A stretch of 64,000 nucleotides of DNA from Butyricicoccus_B sp017886875 (GTDB lineage: Bacteria > Bacillota > Clostridia > Oscillospirales > Butyricicoccaceae). Position numbers and translations under genes: made by a program. Shown here one piece after another: positions 26,079 through 33,815 of this stretch (within the stretch, counting starts at the first letter, position 1; every line of letters begins with the position of its first letter). The notes under the pieces are model-generated. The model was given only the letters and a program-made list of their open reading frames with translations, searched no databases and was not told the origin of the DNA. The stretch is from the NCBI GenBank assembly GCA_963931655.1, contig OZ007036.1, positions 1,736,001 to 1,800,000 on the forward strand, written 5' to 3'.

Positions 26079-27265
26079 GTACAATCATATATTTAATACG
26101 TCATGCAGAGGCAGAGGGCAATGTATACCGCAGATGTCATGGTGTATATGATGCACTTTTGACCGAAAAAGCACATATGCAGTTACCATATCTTGCAAAA
26201 CGTTTTGAAAATGTTCCGCTTGATGCAGTTTATGCTTCATATCTTTATCGTGCAAGACATACCGCAAAGGCTATTGCACAAACCAAAGGTATGAAAGTTA
26301 CTTTGCGTAAAAATTTACATGAGATAGATATGGGTGATTGGGAAGATTATCCTTGGGCAGAGCTTGGGGTTAAATTTCCAAATGAATTTGAACTTTGGCG
26401 TAGCCGTCCATGGGATTGTAAAATTCCAAATGGTGAAACAGTGACTGAAGCGGGAGATAGAGTGCTTGCAGACCTTCATAAAATAGCGAAATGGCATGAA
26501 GGCGGTCAGGTTGCAGTTGTTTCGCATGGCTCTGCAATAAGAAATGTATTATGCAGAGTTTTAAAGCTAAAGCCAGAGCAAGTTAATGAAATCGGTTGGG
26601 GAGACAATACCTGTGTTGCAAAGCTGATTTTTGATAATGGCGAGGTTAAAGCAGAATATTGGAATGATGCGTCACATTTGCCAGAGGAGCTTTCAACCTT
26701 TGCAGCTATTGGCTGGAAAGATAACAAGGGGTTACCTACAACTGTACAAGTATGGTTTAGAGATTATAACCCAGATGATAAAGCCGATAATGAGCTTTTA
26801 TTAGATTTTATAAGAGAGCAGTATAACTGTGCTTATGGAACTACTGAAAAGCTAGATGAAAATGCAAAGCTAATTCAGGCTAGAAAAGCAAGCGAAATTT
26901 TAAAACGCACTGTATCTTTTGCAATGCTTGATAATAAACCAGTTGCACTTGTGTTTTTAGATGCAGTAAACACAGAAAACGCTGGCATGGTTGGTTGTTA
27001 TTGTATAGACAAAAAGTATAGAGGTCATGGAATATCACAACAGCTTATAGGACAATCAATGTCAGTTTATCGCTTGCTTGGTAAAGATTTTTTATTTGCG
27101 AATGCAGGTGAAAATAATAAAAGAGCGATTGCTTTTTATAAAAAGTTTGGTTTTGAGCAGGTTGGAATAACAGAAAATGAATGTGGAAAACATCTCTTAA
27201 TGCGTAAAAGCATAAAAGTTCCAACTATATCAGAAGAAAGCCAGTGGTTTGAAATTCAAACATAA
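26075..27265 (+). CDS. Histidine phosphatase / GNAT acetyltransferase fusion
   Basis: A 396-residue two-domain protein. The N-terminal domain (about 1-205) is a phosphoglycerate-mutase-like phosphatase with the RHAEAEGN active-site motif (His10) and a second His in VSHGSAIRN (about 150). The C-terminal domain (about 220-385) is GNAT-like, with the acetyl-CoA loop KKYRGHGISQQL and the AFYKKFGFEQVG ending. ATGA overlap with pyrD indicates translational coupling, so its substrate may relate to nucleotide metabolism; the substrate is unknown. Confidence 0.88.
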   Translation: MSTIIYLIRHAEAEGNVYRRCHGVYDALLTEKAHMQLPYLAKRFENVPLDAVYASYLYRARHTAKAIAQTKGMKVTLRKNLHEIDMGDWEDYPWAELGVKFPNEFELWRSRPWDCKIPNGETVTEAGDRVLADLHKIAKWHEGGQVAVVSHGSAIRNVLCRVLKLKPEQVNEIGWGDNTCVAKLIFDNGEVKAEYWNDASHLPEELSTFAAIGWKDNKGLPTTVQVWFRDYNPDDKADNELLLDFIREQYNCAYGTTEKLDENAKLIQARKASEILKRTVSFAMLDNKPVALVFLDAVNTENAGMVGCYCIDKKYRGHGISQQLIGQSMSVYRLLGKDFLFANAGENNKRAIAFYKKFGFEQVGITENECGKHLLMRKSIKVPTISEESQWFEIQT

Positions 27266-27269
27266 AAAA

Positions 27270-27296
27270 CGACTATAACTTTTTTAGTTATAGTCG
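27270..27296 (+). terminator. Terminator of the pyrKD operon
   Basis: 11-bp stem cgactataact / agttatagtcg with a T5 loop; no long T-run follows on the plus strand. Confidence 0.7.
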
Positions 27297-27300
27297 AGTT

Positions 27301-27336
27301 AAAAATGCGTGTTTTAGTATAAAGGCACGCATTTTT
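27301..27336 (-). terminator. Terminator of the amidase gene
   Basis: 11-bp stem aaaaatgcgtg / cacgcattttt, whose T-run is on the minus strand. It overlaps the amidase stop codon. Confidence 0.8.
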
Positions 27337-28022
27337 TATTTTTTATCAAAAAGTCCAGCTCTATCCATCCAGACTAATGATTGTAGATTTGGTTCAAAAA
27401 CACTTACAGCACCATCTTTATCTGTGGATATAATTTTTTTATCAATGGCTTTTTTAACAGATGCTTTCGCCCAATCAGGCATTTCATCAATTTTTTTATA
27501 GATTTTCATATCGTCATCAATCTCCTCAGTTTGGGGTTTTTGGGTAAGTGAGTTTAAAAACTCTTGCCAAAGCTTTGGGTTTTCTACCATTGGAGCAGGG
27601 CAGTTTTTGCCTGTTATATCATAGTGTCTAAGCACATTAGAAATAGGAATATTATATTTTTTCATTAAAATTTTAGTAAGCTCTATAGCGTTTTTTATGC
27701 TATCATAGCGAATATTGCCTTTTTTATCATTCATACATATTTCTATGCCTAAACTATTGGAATTTCTACAGATTTTATGCTTATAAGTCTTACCACCGCA
27801 ATGATAAGCTATAAAATCATCAGGTACAGAAACCCAAATTTCTTTTTCATCTACAAAATAATTAGCAGATGCAGGATTTTGAAGTGTTTCTCTTGCAAAA
27901 TAAGTGACATTATTAAGTGCAGTATCGCCATTATTGCTTGTATAATGAATAACAATATACTTAATATCTAGTTTACGTTTTGAACCATAATTTGCTTTAT
28001 TGCATAATTTAATTGGATACAT
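27336..28022 (-). CDS. N-acetylmuramoyl-L-alanine amidase (Amidase_2), phage-type
   Basis: Cleaves the bond between N-acetylmuramic acid and L-Ala in peptidoglycan. The 228-residue protein has an Amidase_2 domain (about 15-160) with zinc ligands in IVIHYTSN (His) and LRHYDITGKNCP (His and Cys). The C-terminal segment (IYKKIDEMPDWAKASVKKAIDK...WMDRAGLFDK) is common in amidases of phages and integrative elements. There is no signal peptide, so export needs a holin or other route. RBS: AAAGGAGG. It follows a 63-codon small frame in an apparent operon. Confidence 0.9.
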   Translation of the reverse strand: MYPIKLCNKANYGSKRKLDIKYIVIHYTSNNGDTALNNVTYFARETLQNPASANYFVDEKEIWVSVPDDFIAYHCGGKTYKHKICRNSNSLGIEICMNDKKGNIRYDSIKNAIELTKILMKKYNIPISNVLRHYDITGKNCPAPMVENPKLWQEFLNSLTQKPQTEEIDDDMKIYKKIDEMPDWAKASVKKAIDKKIISTDKDGAVSVFEPNLQSLVWMDRAGLFDKK

Positions 28023-28049
28023 AAAAGAATACCTCCTTTCGTATTTATA

Positions 28050-28241
28050 CTATGCAGAGAAGTTACTACAAGTTAAAACACAATCTTCATAGGCATTCTT
28101 TAATATATCATGAAAAATTTCTAAATCATCACAAAGGGCTTTTATTTCTACAAGTTCATCTAACATTTTAGAATAATCGTTTATAGATTGTTGGTTTTTT
28201 GCCTCTTTTGGTATTAAATTAGGTTCGTTTATACTATAAAT
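28050..28241 (-). CDS. Small ORF before the amidase, possible ATT start
   Basis: An open frame of about 63 codons ends 27 bp before the amidase ATG. A good AGAGGTG site lies 7 bp before an ATT codon at 28241, and no ATG, GTG or TTG is available there; ATT is a rare start codon. The first in-frame ATG (28166) has no ribosome binding site and would give 38 residues. The predicted product is acidic and helical (DYSKMLDELVEIKALCDDLEIF). I do not recognise a family. A start-codon mutation in a degenerate gene is an alternative. Confidence 0.4.
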   Translation of the reverse strand: MYSINEPNLIPKEAKNQQSINDYSKMLDELVEIKALCDDLEIFHDILKNAYEDCVLTCSNFSA

Positions 28242-28270
28242 TTTAATTCACCTCTAAATATAAAAAATTT

Positions 28271-28393
28271 AAGATGCGAAAATGACATTTTTCGTCTTGA
28301 CGTATACTTTAGTATGTAATATAATAATAATCAAAATATAAATAAAAATAAAAAAATTTAAGTGGTAATGAATATATTACGTTTTCGCATCTT
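28271..28393. promoter_or_regulatory. Divergent promoter/operator region of the XRE module
   Basis: Plus strand: TTGACG (28297-28302), 17 bp, TATAAT (28320-28325) toward the XRE gene. The spacer holds the palindrome ATACT-tt-AGTAT, a likely operator for self-control. Minus strand: TTGATT/TAAAGT overlaps it toward the amidase. A 12-bp inverted repeat, aagatgcgaaaa (28271) and ttttcgcatctt (28382), brackets the region. Confidence 0.6.
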
Positions 28394-28477
28394 ATGAATA
28401 GATTATATTATGTTTTAACATAATTGTCAAGCCTTTGTTTAATGCGATTACGTAAAATTCAGGGAGTGAGTATAATT

Positions 28478-28819
28478 ATGTCAAAACTTTATAATAATAT
28501 CGAGGACTTGTGCAGGGCGAAGAAAATTACAATTACAGAAATGTGCAGACGAGCAAGTGTAAGCCGAGCATCTCTTACAGACCTTAAAATGGGACGTAAA
28601 CAAAGTTTAGCTGCTGATACTCTTTCAAAGATTGCAGCACTCTTTGGCGTTACAGTTGATTATTTACTAGGCAATACAACAGATACTAATGTAAATTTTG
28701 ATAGCTTTACATATGCAATGCATAATGCAAGTAAAGATTTAACTGATGCAGACAAGGAAATACTGCTTAGTATGGCACAGCAGCTTAGAAAGGCTAACAT
28801 TAAAAGCAGTAGGGAGTGA
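28478..28819 (+). CDS. XRE-family transcriptional regulator
   Basis: A 113-residue DNA-binding protein with an N-terminal helix-turn-helix (about 4-65, ITEMCRRASVSRASLTDLKMG) ending in the FGVTVDYLLG motif common to phage- and ICE-type repressors. The ATG at 28478 has GGGAGTGAG upstream; an upstream in-frame ATG at 28424 lies in AT-rich DNA without a binding site. Its stop overlaps the ImmA-like gene, suggesting the repressor/anti-repressor pairing typical of mobile elements. Confidence 0.88.
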   Translation: MSKLYNNIEDLCRAKKITITEMCRRASVSRASLTDLKMGRKQSLAADTLSKIAALFGVTVDYLLGNTTDTNVNFDSFTYAMHNASKDLTDADKEILLSMAQQLRKANIKSSRE

Positions 28820-29283
28820 TTTATACGAGCAAAACTCTGGAAATTTACCAAAAGTTAAAAGAGAATGATGTGTTATTATTCAGTGGAAGATATAATTTTG
28901 ATTGTGGTGCAGATGCTGCTATACTTTGTGTTGCAGGGCAGTATGGTTTTTTTCTCGATATAGACAAAATCCGTACTGTAAGAGATGAAAATATGGCTTT
29001 AGGTCATGAATGGGGACATTTTATTACCGGAAGTACATATTTAGTCGGTGCTAATGATGAGCTTAAAAGTTGGTGTGAGGGTAAAGCGTATAAAGCACAG
29101 ATAAACACACTTATTCCATTTGATGAACTTGATAGAGCGGTTTTATCAGGTATAACTTCTACATTTGAACTTGCAGAACATTTTGATGTAACCGAACCAT
29201 TAGTTAAAGATGCAATAAATTATTATATAAATGAAAAAGGATACACATTTTCAAAGCTATATTCAGAAGAAGTTATAATGTAA
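28816..29283 (+). CDS. ImmA/IrrE-family metallopeptidase
   Basis: A 155-residue zinc protease of the type that cleaves its partner XRE repressor in ICEBs1-like elements. The HEWGH motif (about residue 61) supplies two zinc ligands and the catalytic Glu. The C-terminus (DVTEPLVKDAINYYINEKG) is a usual ending. The GTG start overlaps the XRE stop (GTGA) with almost no spacing to an AGGGAG site, so translation is probably coupled. Confidence 0.85.
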   Translation: MIYTSKTLEIYQKLKENDVLLFSGRYNFDCGADAAILCVAGQYGFFLDIDKIRTVRDENMALGHEWGHFITGSTYLVGANDELKSWCEGKAYKAQINTLIPFDELDRAVLSGITSTFELAEHFDVTEPLVKDAINYYINEKGYTFSKLYSEEVIM

Positions 29284-29286
29284 AAA

Positions 29287-29315
29287 AGCAAGGCGGTTGA
29301 AATTACCGTCTTGCT
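29287..29315. terminator. Bidirectional terminator between immA-like gene and spoVG
   Basis: 11-bp stem agcaaggcggt / accgtcttgct with one G-T pair, flanked by A- and T-rich runs. Confidence 0.8.
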
Positions 29316-29321
29316 TTGTGT

Positions 29322-29579
29322 TCAAAAAATTTGTTTATCATATTCATTTAAAACTGCTTTTTCCAAGTATTCACGCATTTTCTGCCCAACAGGGTGAACT
29401 ATATCACGATATTTTCCATCAGGCATTAAACGAGATGGCATAGCAAGAAATAATCTGTCATTTCCCTCTATGATTTTTATATCATGCACAGCAAACGAAT
29501 TATCAAATGTAAGGGAAACCAAGGCTTTTAATTTGCCATCAGTGTGAAAATGTCTGAATTTAATGTCGGTAATTTCCAT
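29322..29579 (-). CDS. spoVG: Septation / regulatory protein SpoVG
   Basis: An 85-residue nucleic-acid-binding regulator. MEITDIKFRHF..., the GNDRLFLAMPSRLMPDGKYRDIVHP core and the ending helix are strongly conserved. The ATG at 29579 has GGAG 9 bp upstream; a longer reading of nine extra codons lacks a site and is not conserved in the family. It is monocistronic. Confidence 0.95.
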   Translation of the reverse strand: MEITDIKFRHFHTDGKLKALVSLTFDNSFAVHDIKIIEGNDRLFLAMPSRLMPDGKYRDIVHPVGQKMREYLEKAVLNEYDKQIF

Positions 29580-29622
29580 AACCAGATGCTCCTTATAAAT
29601 CGTCAAATCGGGAAAATTGCTA

Positions 29623-29685
29623 TTTATATTTTGTACAGATTGGAATATAATAATACAGGTGCCGGAAAATTTTTTCCGGCTTTTT
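29623..29685 (+). promoter_or_regulatory. Candidate murC promoter with an early terminator-like hairpin
   Basis: TTTATA (29623) and TATAAT (29646-29651), 17 bp apart, are followed at 29661-29680 by a 9-bp GC-rich stem (gccggaaaa / ttttccggc) plus TTTTTG. The hairpin sits almost at the predicted RNA start, so it may be an attenuator or the end of another short transcript. Confidence 0.45.
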
Positions 29686-29723
29686 GTAAGATGTAAATAG
29701 CTATAAATGGAGGAATAACTTAT

Positions 29724-31109
29724 ATGACAATAAGAGAATATATATTAAAAAAGAAACCTATACACATAATAGGTATTGGCGGTGTGTCTATGAGTGCACT
29801 TGCTGAGTTATTATTATCCCTTGGTGTGCCTGTTACTGGTTCTGATAAATCACATTCAAAGGTCACAGAGCGACTTGAAAGACTTGGTGCAAAAATTACT
29901 TATGCACATCTTGCAGAAAATGTGGAAAATACAGCTCTTGTGGTGCGTACAGCAGCAGTACATGACGATAACCCAGAAATCATAAGTGCAAGAGAAAAAA
30001 ATATACCTGTTATGGAACGTGCAGAGGCTTGGGGAAACCTAATGACCGATTATAAAAATGTGGTTTGTATGTCTGGTACACATGGCAAAACAACCACTAC
30101 ATCTATGATGACACTTATTGCAATGCAGGCAAATGCAGACCCAACTGTTATGGTAGGCAGTCATTTACCAGCTATCAATGGTACACTTCGTATAGGTGGT
30201 AAAGATTGTTTTGTTGCAGAGTCATGTGAATATTGTAATTCTTTTTTAAATTTTGCACCAACTATTGCAGTTATATTAAATATTGAAGCTGACCATCTTG
30301 ACTTTTTTAAGGATTTAGATGATATTATTCATTCATTCCATATGTTTGCACTTAGAACGCCTAAAGATGGTGTTGTAATTGTAAATGGCGATGATAAAAA
30401 TGCTATGAAAGCAGTAGAAGGCATAGATAGAAAGATTATAACTTTTGGATTAAATAAAGATTGTAATGTTTATGCGGAAAATATAACAAGCAAAAATGGT
30501 TATTATTCATTTGATATAATTATAAATGGTGAAAAATATACAAATGTTACACTTTCTGTTCCAGGTAAGCATAATATGTTAAATGCACTTGCAGCAGTTG
30601 CGGCAGCATATGAGCTTAATATGCCAAGTGATAAGGTAGCTGAGGGACTGGAAAAGTTCACTGGTTCATCAAGAAGATTTCAAAAGATTGGCACATTAAA
30701 ATGCGGTGCAGTAGTTGTTGATGATTATGCTCATCACCCAAGTGAAATGAGAGCAACTCTTGAAACTGCTCGTTTAATGGATTTTAATAGAATTATTTGT
30801 GCTTTCCAACCTCACACATATACAAGAACAAAGTCATTATTTAATGAGTTTGTGGACGCATTAAAAATGTGTGATAAAGCAATTTTAGCACCGATTTACG
30901 CAGCAAGAGAGCAAAACACAATCGGTATTTATTCATCTGATATTGCAAAAGAGGTTGAAGGTGCTATTGCACTTGATACATTTGAACAAATAGAAGACTA
31001 CCTTCGTGAAAATGCAAAAGCAGGCGATTTGATAATAACTATGGGTGCAGGAAATATAAATAGTATAGGTTATGCACTTGTGGAAAAAGATTGTAAAAGT
31101 GACGCTTGA
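29724..31109 (+). CDS. murC: UDP-N-acetylmuramate--L-alanine ligase
   Basis: Adds L-Ala to UDP-MurNAc, the first amino acid of the peptidoglycan stem. The 461-residue Mur ligase has the N-terminal Rossmann motif HIIGIGGVSMSALAELL, the ATP-binding loop GTHGKTTTTS (about 115-124), the central-domain VAESCEYCNSFL segment and the C-terminal DDYAHHPSE motif. It stands outside any division/wall cluster here. RBS: TGGAGG. Confidence 0.97.
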   Translation: MTIREYILKKKPIHIIGIGGVSMSALAELLLSLGVPVTGSDKSHSKVTERLERLGAKITYAHLAENVENTALVVRTAAVHDDNPEIISAREKNIPVMERAEAWGNLMTDYKNVVCMSGTHGKTTTTSMMTLIAMQANADPTVMVGSHLPAINGTLRIGGKDCFVAESCEYCNSFLNFAPTIAVILNIEADHLDFFKDLDDIIHSFHMFALRTPKDGVVIVNGDDKNAMKAVEGIDRKIITFGLNKDCNVYAENITSKNGYYSFDIIINGEKYTNVTLSVPGKHNMLNALAAVAAAYELNMPSDKVAEGLEKFTGSSRRFQKIGTLKCGAVVVDDYAHHPSEMRATLETARLMDFNRIICAFQPHTYTRTKSLFNEFVDALKMCDKAILAPIYAAREQNTIGIYSSDIAKEVEGAIALDTFEQIEDYLRENAKAGDLIITMGAGNINSIGYALVEKDCKSDA

Positions 31110-31134
31110 CAAAACGCACGAAATGAGCGATAAT
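31106..31134 (+). promoter_or_regulatory. Promoter of the cytidylate-kinase-like gene
   Basis: TTGACA (31106-31111), 17 bp, GATAAT (31129-31134). It overlaps the murC stop codon. Confidence 0.82.
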
Positions 31135-31188
31135 AATACCAGAATAAGTGTCTATTTTGTATAAGTTATATGAAACGGAGGGATTACG

Positions 31189-31800
31189 ATGACAGATAAC
31201 CTCATTATTACAATCGGCAGACAGTACGGCACAGGCGGACGTGAAATTGGACGTAAGCTTGCTAATAAACTGGGAATTAAATTCCTTGATAGAGAGCTTA
31301 TTGCCCGTGCTGCTAAAAAGTCCGGTTTTAGCGAGGAGCTTTTCGACCAGCTCGATAAGCGTGCAACAAACAGCTTTCTATATTCCTTGACAATGTTTGG
31401 TTCAACTGGACTTAACGGAATGAGCCTTACTGACCAGCTGTATCTTGCACAAGCTAAAGTCATTCGTGAAGCAGCGGACGCTGCCCCTTGTGTTATTGTT
31501 GGTCGCTGTGCAGACCATGTGCTACGTGAGTGCCCTAATAAATTTGACTTCTTTATTCATGGTAGCATAGAGGATAGAGTTCATAGAATTCAGACTTGTG
31601 GTGATTATGAAATCACAGGTAAAACCCCACAAGCAGCACTTGAGAAAATGGATAAACAGCGTTCTACTTATTACAATTATTATACAGGTAAGGCATGGGG
31701 TAAATGTGACCACTATGACCTATGTGTAAATGCAGGTAGATTGGGTGTTGACAAGTCTGTTGAAATACTTCTAAAGTATGTAGATGCACTTAAAAAGTAA
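31189..31800 (+). CDS. Cytidylate-kinase-like family protein
   Basis: A 203-residue P-loop kinase-like protein related to CMP kinase. IITIGRQYGTGGREIG (about 5-20) corresponds to the phosphate-binding loop, in a variant form lacking the usual GKS. KFLDRELI and VGRCADHVL follow the same family pattern. The nucleotide substrate is uncertain because these proteins are shorter than true Cmk and carry an altered P-loop. It has its own promoter and codon use typical of well-expressed genes. RBS: CGGAGGG. Confidence 0.85.
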   Translation: MTDNLIITIGRQYGTGGREIGRKLANKLGIKFLDRELIARAAKKSGFSEELFDQLDKRATNSFLYSLTMFGSTGLNGMSLTDQLYLAQAKVIREAADAAPCVIVGRCADHVLRECPNKFDFFIHGSIEDRVHRIQTCGDYEITGKTPQAALEKMDKQRSTYYNYYTGKAWGKCDHYDLCVNAGRLGVDKSVEILLKYVDALKK

Positions 31801-31806
31801 AAAATT

Positions 31807-31838
31807 AAGCCTTGGAGATTTTAATTTCCAAGGCTTTT
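31807..31838. terminator. Bidirectional terminator
   Basis: 10-bp stem aagccttgga / tccaaggctt between convergent genes; overlaps the end of the gene at 31821. Confidence 0.85.
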
Positions 31839-32630
31839 ACTTTGTTTACCTGCATTTGCAGCGGTTACTATTGTTTGAGATAAAGCTTTACAAATTTCAA
31901 GTGTTTGCTTGTCAGAAATAACATTTTCTGCTTCAAGCAAAACTGCATCACCCCAAAAAGTATTATCTAAATCATTTTGCATTTTAAGCCACGCTTGATA
32001 ACTTTTAAGCTGAGCGGCTTGTCTAACACCCTTTGATGTAAAAATAGGTCGTTGTTCATCTAAAAAGCCAAAATGACGGCGTTTTTTTTCGGGCTGCATT
32101 TGACCAGTAGCCCTAAGACCATGTTTTCCTTCTATAATAAATTGCTCTATTCTCTGAAAAACAAGTGAAGAATTTTGTCTTGCGAGCTGATAAAGCTCGC
32201 TTTTTTGTAATATATCGCTTTCATCAGTCCAGTTTGCAAGCATTTCAAAAAATAGCTTTTCTGCACCATTTAAATTTTTATCATTACGAACGATAAATTT
32301 AATGCTTTCTTGCTCTTGTTCACCAAAGCTTTTTAAATGCTTTTTTGGTGTGATTTCAGGAGAAATTAAACCTTTTGTACTCCAAGAGATTAAAAGAGAG
32401 GTTATAGTTCGTTCAGAGGGTACATAATCATCTATAGCTGCAAGCATCATACGCATTTTTGAGAAATCGTTTTGAAATGGATTAAAATTCATCGGTTTTA
32501 TAAGCGGTTTTATCTCTTGACGCATACGCTTTATAGTCATTGGCTGAAGCTTTTTATATATTATATAACAAATATAGATAAGTAAAATGGATATTAGATT
32601 TATTAAAATAACATATATAACATTATTCAT
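31821..32630 (-). CDS. Hypothetical membrane-anchored protein
   Basis: A 269-residue protein of unknown function with one N-terminal membrane helix (about 4-26) and a basic, helix-rich cytoplasmic part. SERTITSLLISWSTKGLI (about 73-90) and the later LNGAEKLFFEML segment resemble the winged-helix-like cytoplasmic region of DUF2207-type membrane proteins, but this is only a resemblance. The start codon directly follows the dCMP deaminase stop, so the two are co-transcribed. Confidence 0.75.
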   Translation of the reverse strand: MNNVIYVILINLISILLIYICYIIYKKLQPMTIKRMRQEIKPLIKPMNFNPFQNDFSKMRMMLAAIDDYVPSERTITSLLISWSTKGLISPEITPKKHLKSFGEQEQESIKFIVRNDKNLNGAEKLFFEMLANWTDESDILQKSELYQLARQNSSLVFQRIEQFIIEGKHGLRATGQMQPEKKRRHFGFLDEQRPIFTSKGVRQAAQLKSYQAWLKMQNDLDNTFWGDAVLLEAENVISDKQTLEICKALSQTIVTAANAGKQSKSLGN

Positions 32631-33116
32631 TTAATACCCCATTTTGCCATCTAAAAGTTCATCATATTTAATCCAATCATCAACGGATATTTCTTCATAT
32701 TCATCATTAGTTCTACGTACAACAACTTTTTCAATGCCTGCATTGATTATCATACGTTTGCACATAGTGCAGCAATTAGCATCTTTTATGATTTCACCTG
32801 TATCGACTTCACGACCACAAAGGTAAAGCGTAGAACCTAACATTTGTTCTCTTGAAGCGGCAATTATAGCGTTTTGCTCGGCGTGTACAGAACGACAAAA
32901 TTCATATCTTTCACCACGAGGAATATTTAATTTCTGACGCATACAATAGCCTAAATCAATACAGTTAGCACGTCCTCTTGGTGCACCAGAATAACCAGTT
33001 GAAACTATGGTGTCATTTTTAACTATAACAGCACCATAAGTACGTCTAAGACAGGTGCTACGCTCTCTTGCAACATCTGCCATATCAAGATAATAATTTA
33101 CTTTATCTCTACGCAT
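32631..33116 (-). CDS. dCMP / cytidine deaminase family protein
   Basis: A 161-residue zinc-dependent deaminase, probably converting dCMP to dUMP. The zinc site is HAEQNAI (His and catalytic Glu, about 76-82) with a C-terminal Cys pair in NCCTMCKRM (about 113-121). GAVIVKNDTIVSTGYSGAPRG is typical of deoxycytidylate deaminases such as ComEB. It contributes to dTTP supply. Confidence 0.92.
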   Translation of the reverse strand: MRRDKVNYYLDMADVARERSTCLRRTYGAVIVKNDTIVSTGYSGAPRGRANCIDLGYCMRQKLNIPRGERYEFCRSVHAEQNAIIAASREQMLGSTLYLCGREVDTGEIIKDANCCTMCKRMIINAGIEKVVVRRTNDEYEEISVDDWIKYDELLDGKMGY

Positions 33117-33187
33117 ATATTAACACTCCTATAAAAAATACTTTTACAAATATATTAAGCCTTAAATAAAAAAACTGCAAGTAAAAA

Positions 33188-33217
33188 AACAGCACATCTA
33201 AAAAAAGATGTACTGTT
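33188..33217 (-). terminator. Terminator of the small export protein gene
   Basis: 12-bp stem around agcacatct / agatgtact (one G-U pair on the minus strand) followed by a T7 run on that strand. Confidence 0.82.
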
Positions 33218-33223
33218 AAAATT

Positions 33224-33718
33224 TTAAACAAATTGACCTACTGCACCTAATACACCATGAGTACCTATGACCATAACCAAACCAGCTATAACAACACCAA
33301 GAGCAATGGAAACAAAGGCTTTTTTAAGTGGCATGTTTAAAAGAGCAGCGATTACTGCACCAGACCAAGCACCTGTACCAGGTAGAGGAACAGCTACAAA
33401 AAGAAGTAAACCTATTTTTGCATATTTAGTAACCGAACTTGATTTGCTAATAAGTTTTTGTTTATAACGAGTTGCAATTTTACGAAAAGGCTTTAATCCA
33501 GAAAGCCAATCTATGAGTTTTACACCAAATAATAAAACAAAAGGAATAGGAAATAAATTGCCAATGTAGCATATAGGAAGTACCTCATACCAAGGCATAC
33601 CAGTTGCAAGACCAACAGGAACAGCACCACGAAGTTCAACAAGTGGCATCATGGAAATGACAAACAATGCAAATTCTTTGCCTGCACCAAGCAGCCAAGA
33701 AAAAAGTTCTTCAATCAT
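33224..33718 (-). CDS. Small multi-drug export family membrane protein
   Basis: A 164-residue membrane protein of the Sm_multidrug_ex family, with the ELRGAVPVGLATGMPWYEVLPICYIGNLFP region and a second half carrying VPLPGTGAWSGA. These look like re-entrant segments similar to DedA proteins; the transported molecule is unknown. The ATG at 33718 follows GAGTGAGG; an ATG 18 bp upstream overlaps that site and is not preferred. Confidence 0.8.
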   Translation of the reverse strand: MIEELFSWLLGAGKEFALFVISMMPLVELRGAVPVGLATGMPWYEVLPICYIGNLFPIPFVLLFGVKLIDWLSGLKPFRKIATRYKQKLISKSSSVTKYAKIGLLLFVAVPLPGTGAWSGAVIAALLNMPLKKAFVSIALGVVIAGLVMVIGTHGVLGAVGQFV

Positions 33719-33815
33719 TAAAATCCTCACTCTCATTTTTTACTAGTCTATTTAATAATATTGAAAATAAAAAATAAAGTCAAGAGAATATTCGTTAAAT
33801 ATTCGTTAAATAATT

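Noticed and set aside
28271..28393. Insertion sequence ends
   Set aside because: The 12-bp inverted repeat encloses only a regulatory region, with no transposase and no target duplication.
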